Assembly: GCA_016201195.1 (NCBI GenBank)
Contig: JACQDI010000660.1
Span: 1 to 7,587 of the forward strand
Direction: 5' to 3'
Source: Acidobacteriota bacterium
GTDB lineage: Bacteria > Acidobacteriota > Terriglobia > Bryobacterales > JACQDG01
Length of the DNA stretch: 7,587 nucleotides
The position numbers and the translations under genes are program-made. Positions 1-4,527 of the stretch are shown piece by piece; positions within the stretch are counted from its first letter, which is position 1, and each line of letters begins with the position of its first letter. The notes below the pieces were generated by a model, which was not told the DNA's origin, made no database searches, and saw nothing but the letters and a program-made list of their open reading frames with translations.

Positions 1-267
1 AGTCTTCTTCTTCGGGCCCGCATTGCGCAGCGAACTGTGGCCCACCGCCGAGTCGGCGATTTCTTTTTGCAGCAGCGCCCGGCGTTCCTCGAGCGTCGGC
101 TCCTTCATCGGGAAATCCTTCTCCAGCCGCAAGCGAATCTGCTGGAAGGCCTGCACCGCCTGCTTCTCCGATTTGAACACCTGCACGTCTTCGCCGAAGC
201 GCAGCTCGTAGCCCCCCTCGGGCTTCGACTCCAGGAACAGCTTCCCAGGGAAAAAGGACATCTTCAT
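1..267 (-). CDS. Unrecognised small protein, 3' end beyond the window
   Basis: An open frame of 89 codons begins at ATG 267 (MKMSFFPGKLFLES) and stays open to base 1, so the C-terminus is missing. I do not recognise the family. The visible part is soluble and highly charged. A short beta-rich start (KLFLES...GGYELRFGEDVQVF) is followed by a helical, Glu/Arg/Lys-rich stretch (about residues 33-72), and the visible end is a lysine cluster, PKKKT. There is no signal peptide or membrane segment. It begins 19 bases after the stop of the BON-domain gene, so it is probably cotranscribed with the phoH-era operon. The ribosome site is weak (GGGAAA shortly before the ATG). An in-frame ATG at 261 is an alternative start. 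Coding confidence rests on the intact frame, the tight spacing and the sensible composition; the function is unknown. Confidence 0.6.
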   Translation of the reverse strand, partial: MKMSFFPGKLFLESKPEGGYELRFGEDVQVFKSEKQAVQAFQQIRLRLEKDFPMKEPTLEERRALLQKEIADSAVGHSSLRNAGPKKKT

Positions 268-286
268 CGTCGTTTCCCAGTATACG

Positions 287-634
287 CTAGGGCCGGATCC
301 GCAGCTCGTTGACAACTTTCTTGACGCCGTCCACCTTCTGCACCACGCGCTCGGCCCGCTGCCGGAGCTTTTCCGCTTCGATCAGGCCCCGCAGCGTCAC
401 CACGCGGTCCTTCACGCTGACCTCGATGGCGGTGGTCTTCAGGTCGCGGTCATTGGCCAGCCGGCGGATCACACGGTCGTAGATAACGTTGTCGTTTACC
501 GGCGGCTTCTCGGCCGCCACCGCCGCCACCACGATCGCGAGCAGCAGCGCCGTTGCAATGGAACGCGAAGTAACGGAGATAAGGCTACTCGCGTTCATTC
601 GCGTTAATTCGCGGCCACGAATCATCCTCAGCAT
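287..634 (-). CDS. Secreted or periplasmic BON-domain protein
   Basis: A 115-residue protein. A basic N-terminus is followed by a hydrophobic core (about residues 27-40, IATALLLAIVVAAVA) and a likely signal peptidase I site near AVA-AEK, so export is expected. Residues about 48-114 form one BON domain: a helix (VIYDRVIRRLAND), the strand pattern VSVKDRVVTLRG, and the C-terminal VDGVKKVVNELRI signature. BON domains are small alpha/beta modules found in periplasmic OsmY-like proteins and proposed to bind phospholipid or envelope partners. Start choice: ATG 634 has GGAG about 4 bases upstream, whereas the internal ATG at 598 (MNASS) has no ribosome site. The 634 start overlaps the end of era by 50 bases and the 598 start by 14; the mature protein is the same either way. 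The era overlap implies coupled expression. Domain call is firm; the partner is unknown. Confidence 0.82.
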   Translation of the reverse strand: MLRMIRGRELTRMNASSLISVTSRSIATALLLAIVVAAVAAEKPPVNDNVIYDRVIRRLANDRDLKTTAIEVSVKDRVVTLRGLIEAEKLRQRAERVVQKVDGVKKVVNELRIRP

Positions 635-1526
635 GAGTCTCCATCCGCTTCCGCCAATCGAGCGCTGCCAGAAACGTCTCGCTGTCGCGCCAGTCCCGGC
701 GCACCTTCACGTGCAAGTCGAGAAAGACCTTGCGGCCGAGCAGGCCTTCCATCTCCTGGCGGGCCAGGGTGCCGACCTGCTTCAGCCGCTCGCCTTTCGG
801 GCCAATGATAATCCCTTTTTGGCCGTCGCGCTCGACATAAATGGTAGCCGCCAGACGGATCAGCCGGGGGCTTTCCTCGAACTGCTCGACAACCACCGCC
901 GCCGAGTAGGGGATCTCCTGGCGGGTCTCGCGGATGATCTTCTCGCGGATCAGCTCGCCGGCCAGGTGGCGCACGGGCTGATCGGTGATATGGTCGGGCG
1001 GGAAGTACTGCGGTCCCTCCGGCAGCCGGGCCACCAGAGCCTCGGTCAGCTCGCCGACGCCCTCGCCCGTGAGGGCGGAAATCGGGAAGTATTCCTCGAA
1101 CGCAAACAGTCCCCGGTACTTGTCGATGAGGAGCAGTAGTTCCTCTTTTTTCGCCAGACGGTCGACCTTATTCAGCGCCAGCACGGCCGGCGTGCGGGCG
1201 GACCGGATCAACTCCACGGCCCGCTCATCGCCCGAGCCGAAGGGGACGGTCGCATCGGCCATCAGCAGCAGCAGGTCCCGCGCCTCGAGCGCCGCGCGCA
1301 CCTCGCGCATCATGCGCTGGTTGAGCCGGTCGCGCGGCTGGTGGATGCCCGGGCTGTCCAGGAATACGATCTGGGCGTCGGGCCGGGTGACCACGCCCTG
1401 GATGGTTTGCCGCGTGGTCTGCGGCTTGGCGGCGACGATGGCGATCTTGGAGCCGACCAGAGTGTTGAGCAGGGTGGACTTGCCGGCGTTGGGCCGCCCG
1501 AGGATGGAGACGAAGCCCGATTTCAT
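585..1526 (-). CDS. era: GTPase Era, 16S rRNA and 30S assembly factor
   Basis: A 313-residue Era. This GTPase binds the 3' end of 16S rRNA and helps 30S maturation. Visible motifs are G1 GRPNAGKST (10-18), the switch I region QTTRQTIQG (36-44), G3 DSPG (57-60, with Ser where DTPG is commoner), G4 NKVD (119-122), G5 SAL (150-152), and a C-terminal KH domain with IIIGPKGERLK (239-249) and the helix/strand around KVFLDLHVKVRRDWR. The family is usually near 300 residues. The last dozen or so residues here (after about 300) are a non-conserved tail, and its final eight (RINANERE) come from a 10-base tandem repeat. The ATG start overlaps the stop of the CNNM/CorC gene as ATGA, with no clear ribosome site, so translational coupling is likely. 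Era and YbeY in the same operon fits their shared role in 16S 3'-end processing. Confidence 0.97.
   Translation of the reverse strand: MKSGFVSILGRPNAGKSTLLNTLVGSKIAIVAAKPQTTRQTIQGVVTRPDAQIVFLDSPGIHQPRDRLNQRMMREVRAALEARDLLLLMADATVPFGSGDERAVELIRSARTPAVLALNKVDRLAKKEELLLLIDKYRGLFAFEEYFPISALTGEGVGELTEALVARLPEGPQYFPPDHITDQPVRHLAGELIREKIIRETRQEIPYSAAVVVEQFEESPRLIRLAATIYVERDGQKGIIIGPKGERLKQVGTLARQEMEGLLGRKVFLDLHVKVRRDWRDSETFLAALDWRKRMETHAEDDSWPRINANERE
589..618. repeat. Three-copy 10-base tandem repeat at the era/BON junction
   Basis: On the plus strand three adjacent units of exactly 10 bases read TCGCGTTCAT, TCGCGTTAAT and TCGCGGCCAC. The first two differ at one base, and the third keeps the TCGCG core. 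The array lies inside the 3' end of era, where it encodes the last residues, and inside the 5' part of the BON-domain frame. It may be a member of a dispersed genomic repeat family, which cannot be confirmed from one copy. Confidence 0.6.
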
Positions 1527-2803
1527 GCGGTTCGCGGCAGCTCAGCCGGCTCCTCTTCCACGCGCCGCACGCGCAGCCGCTCCACCCGCAGCCCGGTGCT
1601 CGCCAGCACCTCGATGCGGATGCCGTCGAGCTGGAGCGTCTCTCCCACCGCCGGCACGTGGCCCAGGCGCTCGGTCACCAGGCCGGCGATGGTGGTGGAC
1701 TCCAGGTCCTGATCGGGCCTGTAGCCGGTGAGGTCTTTGAGGCGGTCCAGATCCAGGTCCCCCGACACGACGAAGCTGTGGTCGGGCTCCTCGACCACGT
1801 CCGAAACCGGCTCGGATTCATCCCGGATCTCGCCCACGATCTCTTCGACCAGGTCCTCCATCGTGGCCAGGCCCGCCGTGTTCCCGTATTCGTCGATCAC
1901 CACCGACATGTGCAGGCTCTGTTCCTGCATCTCCCGCATCAGGTCGTTGACGCGCTTGGTTTCCGGCACGTAGAGCACCGGTCGCACCAGCTCACCGACC
2001 TGGCGCGACTCGCGCTCCTGCTCGTCGACATCCAGCATATCCCGCGCGTGCACGAAGCCCTGGATGTCGTCGATCGAATCCCGATAGGCGGGAATGCGCG
2101 AGTACCGCTCAGTGATGAGGAGCTGGCGCAACTGCTCGAGCGAGGCGCTCGCCTCGATGGCCACGATCTTCGGCCGGGGCGTCATCACCTCGCGCACCGT
2201 CTTGTCGCCGAACTCGACCACCGACTGGATCAGCTTGCGGTCGTCTTCTCCCAGCAGTCCTTCTTCCTGGCCGGCCTCGATCAGGGCCTCGATGTTCTCC
2301 TCCGGCGTGGCGGGTTCCTCGGCGGCCTTGGATTCCACGCCCAGGTCAGCGATGGAGTGGCCGAAGCCCACGATCAGCAGAAACGGGCTGACCGCCGCCG
2401 AAAGCAGCCGGGCGGGGAGCAGAAGTTGCAAAGCCCACCGGCCCTCGGTGCGGGTGACCAGCACGTGCGGGACCACGTAAGCGAACAGGATGATCAGCGC
2501 GGTGGCCGAAGCCAGGACCTCGAATCCCCAGAGCAGGTTTAGGCCCCGGCGCGCGCCGAACAGCAGCGCCAGATCGAAGGTCAGCAGCACCAGCATGCAT
2601 TGCTTGACCGCCGCGAACCGCTCCACGCCCAGGTCCGGCTCGAACCCCAGCGCCAGGCGGATGCTCTCCTCGAAGAAGGCAAGCGCCCGCGCCGCTTCCC
2701 GAGGCCGGATGCGCAGCGATTCTGAATAGAGCAGGTGCAGGTAGGAAGCCAGCACCAGGCACGCGCACAACAAGGCCGCGACAATGAGGCTCAGGAAAAT
2801 CAT
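1523..2803 (-). CDS. CNNM/CorC-type membrane protein with CBS pair (hemolysin-like)
   Basis: A 426-residue inner-membrane protein. Hydrophobic segments near residues 2-22, 66-84, 93-118 and 125-148 form a DUF21-like membrane part. A CBS pair follows, with REVMTPR (204-210), RYSRIPAYRDSIDDIQGFV (233-251), and the second-repeat signature VVIDEYGNTAGLATMEDLVE (301-320) continuing to EIVGEIRDE. The C-terminal CorC/HlyC domain spans about 338-415 (FVVSGDLDLDRL...TIAGLVTERLGHVP). This family is associated with magnesium and cobalt efflux or transport and resistance; CBS pairs usually sense adenine nucleotides. The first membrane segment lacks the usual small-residue SGSE-type motif, so transport is uncertain. 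It overlaps ybeY upstream and era downstream by 4 bases each (ATGA), with no strong ribosome site, so coupled translation is expected. The same neighbour occurs next to ybeY in Proteobacteria (ybeX/corC). Confidence 0.9.
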   Translation of the reverse strand: MIFLSLIVAALLCACLVLASYLHLLYSESLRIRPREAARALAFFEESIRLALGFEPDLGVERFAAVKQCMLVLLTFDLALLFGARRGLNLLWGFEVLASATALIILFAYVVPHVLVTRTEGRWALQLLLPARLLSAAVSPFLLIVGFGHSIADLGVESKAAEEPATPEENIEALIEAGQEEGLLGEDDRKLIQSVVEFGDKTVREVMTPRPKIVAIEASASLEQLRQLLITERYSRIPAYRDSIDDIQGFVHARDMLDVDEQERESRQVGELVRPVLYVPETKRVNDLMREMQEQSLHMSVVIDEYGNTAGLATMEDLVEEIVGEIRDESEPVSDVVEEPDHSFVVSGDLDLDRLKDLTGYRPDQDLESTTIAGLVTERLGHVPAVGETLQLDGIRIEVLASTGLRVERLRVRRVEEEPAELPRTA

Positions 2804-3252
2804 GTGCGGGCTCGTTCAATCAAGCCGGCGGGCAACCGAAAGCGCCGGCGCCAGGTCTGTTCCAGGCGGCGCATGCGGCCGCGATCGCTCTCGTGGTCGC
2901 AGCCGAGCAGGTGCAGCAGGCCGTGCAGCAGCAGGATCCGCAGCTCCTGATTGACGGAGTGGCCCAAGCGCCGGGCTTGCCGGCTGGCCCGCGGCGCCGA
3001 GATCAGGATGTCGCCCAGGTGCAGCCCCTCGCTGTCGGGAAACGAGAGCACGTCGGTCGCCTCGTTCATTCCGCGGAAACGGAGATTGGCCCGCCGCACG
3101 GCCTGGTCGGAGGCGAGGCACACGGCGAACTCGCGCCCGCCTGCGACCCTGCGTCGCAGCTCGGTCCCAAACTCCTCCAGACTGCGACGGTCGAAGCGGA
3201 CGGATCGCTGGCGGTTGACAAACCAGTCGGCGGGCTCCCGATCGCGAGACAT
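2800..3252 (-). CDS. ybeY: Endoribonuclease YbeY, 16S rRNA maturation
   Basis: A 150-residue YbeY, normal length for the family. YbeY is a zinc-dependent cytoplasmic RNase needed for 16S rRNA 3'-end maturation and, with RNase R, for removal of defective 70S ribosomes. The zinc motif is HGLLHLLGCDH, with ligands H110, H114 and H120; Cys119 replaces the commoner Tyr. The conserved NLRFRGMNEATDVLSFP block (56-72) carries the family's conserved Arg and the start of the substrate groove, and GDILIS follows (80-85). The ATG lies 7 bases after the phoH stop, and the end overlaps the CNNM/CorC gene by 4 bases. There is no strong ribosome site, suggesting coupling to phoH. Upstream PhoH (YbeZ in E. 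coli) and downstream Era are both reported YbeY partners, which supports the assignment. Confidence 0.96.
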   Translation of the reverse strand: MSRDREPADWFVNRQRSVRFDRRSLEEFGTELRRRVAGGREFAVCLASDQAVRRANLRFRGMNEATDVLSFPDSEGLHLGDILISAPRASRQARRLGHSVNQELRILLLHGLLHLLGCDHESDRGRMRRLEQTWRRRFRLPAGLIERART

Positions 3253-3259
3253 GGCGTGC

Positions 3260-4258
3260 TCAGGCGGCCGGCTCGTCCGGCGCCTGGTCCAGGGCGAAGC
3301 TCAACTGGCGGTTTTGGGCTTCAGTGTATTGTTCATAGGCTCGGATGATGCGCTGCACCAGGTTGTGGCGCACCACGTCGCGCTCATCCAGGTAGATGAA
3401 GCTCACTCCTTCCACGCCCGAAATGACGTCGATCGCCTGCAGCAGGCCGCTGCGCTTGCCGGCCGGCAGATCGATCTGGGTTATGTCGCCAGTGATGACC
3501 GCCTTGGAGCCGAATCCCATCCGGGTGAGGAACATCTTCATCTGCTCGGGGGTCGAGTTCTGCGCTTCGTCCAGGATGATGAAGCTTTCGTTGAGCGAGC
3601 GACCGCGCATGAAGGCCAGCGGCGCGACCTCGATCATCCCTTTCTCCAGGTACTTCTCGACCTTGTCCACCTCCAGCATGTCGAACAGAGCGTCGTAGAG
3701 CGGGCGCAAGTAGGGGTCGATCTTCTCTTGCAGCGTCCCGGGCAGGAAGCCGAGGCGCTCGCCCGCCTCCACGGCCGGCCTTGCCAGGATGATGCGCCCC
3801 ACGCGCTTGCTGAGCAGCGCGGAGACAGCCATGGCCACCGCCAGATAGGTCTTGCCAGTTCCCGCCGGCCCGATGGAGAACACCATGTCGTTGCGCTCGA
3901 TGGCCTCTACGTAGCGCATCTGGTTCAAGCTGCGCGGGGCCAGCGTCTTCTTGCCGAAATTGCGCTGCCGGGCGCTCGCCATGAGCGACCGCAGGCTCAC
4001 CTGGGGGTCCTCCACGGCGACACGCAAATACGCCTTCATGTCGCCGTTGGTGAACCCTTGCCCTTGCTGCACCAGCGAGACGTAATCCTCCAGGATCGCC
4101 TCGGCGCGCCGCACCGGCTCGGGCTCTCCCTCGATTTCCAGGCTGTCTTCCAGCAAATGGGTGCTCACGTTGAGGGCCGCCTCCAACAGGCGGATGTTTT
4201 CGTCGCGGGTCCCAAACAGCGGCTCGATGCCGCGGGTGATTTTAACCTGCCGTTTCAT
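3260..4258 (-). CDS. phoH: PhoH-family ATPase (YbeZ/PhoH-like)
   Basis: A 332-residue cytoplasmic P-loop ATPase counted from ATG 4258. An N-terminal small RNA-binding-like region (about 1-65, GTRDENIRLLEAALNV) precedes the PhoH core. That core contains Walker A GPAGTGKT (130-137), the ARPAVEAGERLGFLPGT block (159-175), Walker B IILDEAQ (227-233), and the TGDITQIDLP motif (256-265). PhoH proteins resemble the ATPase core of superfamily 1 helicases and act with YbeY in rRNA metabolism. Start choice is uncertain. TTG 4270, directly after an in-frame TGA, would add four residues and has AGGG about 4 bases upstream; ATG 4258 gives the usual MKR... start but no ribosome site. An out-of-frame ATG at 4262 overlaps the start. 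It is the first gene of the operon and is preceded by a promoter and an intrinsic terminator. Confidence 0.95.
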   Translation of the reverse strand: MKRQVKITRGIEPLFGTRDENIRLLEAALNVSTHLLEDSLEIEGEPEPVRRAEAILEDYVSLVQQGQGFTNGDMKAYLRVAVEDPQVSLRSLMASARQRNFGKKTLAPRSLNQMRYVEAIERNDMVFSIGPAGTGKTYLAVAMAVSALLSKRVGRIILARPAVEAGERLGFLPGTLQEKIDPYLRPLYDALFDMLEVDKVEKYLEKGMIEVAPLAFMRGRSLNESFIILDEAQNSTPEQMKMFLTRMGFGSKAVITGDITQIDLPAGKRSGLLQAIDVISGVEGVSFIYLDERDVVRHNLVQRIIRAYEQYTEAQNRQLSFALDQAPDEPAA

Positions 4259-4278
4259 CCATGCGGGCAATCAGCCCT

Positions 4279-4308
4279 AAAAACAAAAAACAGGTCTCTT
4301 CGACCTGT
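4279..4308 (-). terminator. Intrinsic terminator just upstream of phoH
   Basis: Read on the minus strand, ACAGGTC (4308-4302), loop GAAGA and GACCTGT (4296-4290) form a perfect 7-bp stem followed directly by TTTTTGTTTTT. On the plus strand the hairpin is followed by mixed sequence, so termination is directed leftwards only. It could end the amine oxidase transcript, but it also lies inside the phoH leader, downstream of the only good phoH promoter seen. Confidence 0.85.
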
Positions 4309-4318
4309 CTCAACCTCC

Positions 4319-4348
4319 TCAGCCGTGCTGGTGCGTCGGAATGTCCAC
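4319..4348 (-). other. Possible nine-codon leader ORF in the phoH 5' leader
   Basis: A GTG at 4348 opens a frame of nine codons, V-D-I-P-T-H-Q-H-G, ending at TGA 4321-4319. The stop overlaps the A of an AGGAGG motif and lies 10 nt before the 5' arm of the terminator stem. There is no good ribosome site ahead of the GTG, so translation is unproven. A ribosome sitting at this stop would cover the terminator arm, which is why it is noted. Confidence 0.25.
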
Positions 4349-4371
4349 CGGGCAATAAGCTACCCTTATTC

Positions 4372-4401
4372 AATATAGCGGAGCGAGCAGCGCTAAGTCA
4401 A
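4372..4401 (-). promoter_or_regulatory. Sigma70-type promoter for the phoH operon
   Basis: A -35 box TTGACT (4401-4396) and a -10 box TATATT (4377-4372) are separated by 18 bases. The -10 is followed by GAATAAGGG, placing the start near 4366. The local sequence is clearly AT-richer than its surroundings. The -35 coincides with the last sense codons of the small ORF at 4518-4393, so read-through transcription from the oxidase gene would cross this promoter. No other convincing promoter for phoH was seen. Confidence 0.65.
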
Positions 4402-4518
4402 TGCGTCTAAGTCATTGATAAAACGTTGGAAAGCGATCTCAGCGGGCAGACTGACCAGCCCCACGGCCTCGAACCCGCCCACTGCTATCGCCAGGACCGT
4501 TGCTGGCCAGCGTTTCAT
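4393..4518 (-). CDS. Small hydrophobic ORF (41 aa) after the amine oxidase
   Basis: A frame of 41 codons from ATG 4518 to TAG 4395-4393, beginning MKRWPATVLAIAVGG and ending FINDLDALT. GAGGGG, overlapping the stop of the oxidase gene, lies about 6 bases before the ATG, which is good ribosome-site geometry and suggests coupled translation 10 bases after that stop. A basic start precedes a hydrophobic stretch (about residues 4-30, broken by one or two acidic residues) that could be a signal anchor or weak membrane helix, then a short polar tail. Third codon positions are GC-rich in the first half like the neighbours, but AT-rich at the end. I do not recognise it. It could be a real small protein, the remnant of a longer gene, or chance. 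Confidence 0.45.
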   Translation of the reverse strand: MKRWPATVLAIAVGGFEAVGLVSLPAEIAFQRFINDLDALT

Positions 4519-4527
4519 AGCGCCCCC

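Larger units (their letters stand above)
4259..4366 (-). promoter_or_regulatory. phoH operon 5' leader, candidate attenuator
   Basis: From the predicted transcription start (about 4366) to the phoH ATG the leader is about 107 nt. In order it holds ATTGCCCGGTGGA (4356-4344), a possible GTG nine-codon ORF (4348-4319), AGGAGG (4319-4314) with no start codon at usable spacing, a perfect 7-bp hairpin with a U-tract (4308-4279), and the short inverted repeat GGGC/GCCC (4277-4265) around the TTG 4270 start. No known riboswitch or T-box sequence was recognised. The arrangement implies conditional read-through, but this is inferred from geometry. Confidence 0.5.

Noticed and set aside
1341..1358. Era G3 motif DSPG instead of DTPG as a sign of altered GTPase function
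   Set aside because: Ser for Thr here is a mild change seen in other GTPases, and all other G motifs are intact.
489..2542. Plus-strand frames of 200-300 codons opposite era and the CNNM/CorC gene
   Set aside because: They are low-complexity, Arg/Ser- or His/Leu-rich products antisense to well-supported genes.
2893..2923. Cys119 in the YbeY zinc motif as a possible new metal ligand
   Set aside because: All three His ligands are present, and this position varies in the family; a Tyr-to-Cys change alone does not support new chemistry.
4262..4313. TTG frame abutting AGGAGG, running through the terminator to overlap phoH
   Set aside because: Spacing of zero between AGGAGG and TTG cannot serve initiation, and the frame runs through the hairpin and its poly-U tract.
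2951..4378. A 475-codon plus-strand frame opposite ybeY and phoH
   Set aside because: It is antisense to two genes with complete family motifs; its product is His/Gln/Leu/Arg-rich with no domain, typical of a high-GC shadow frame.
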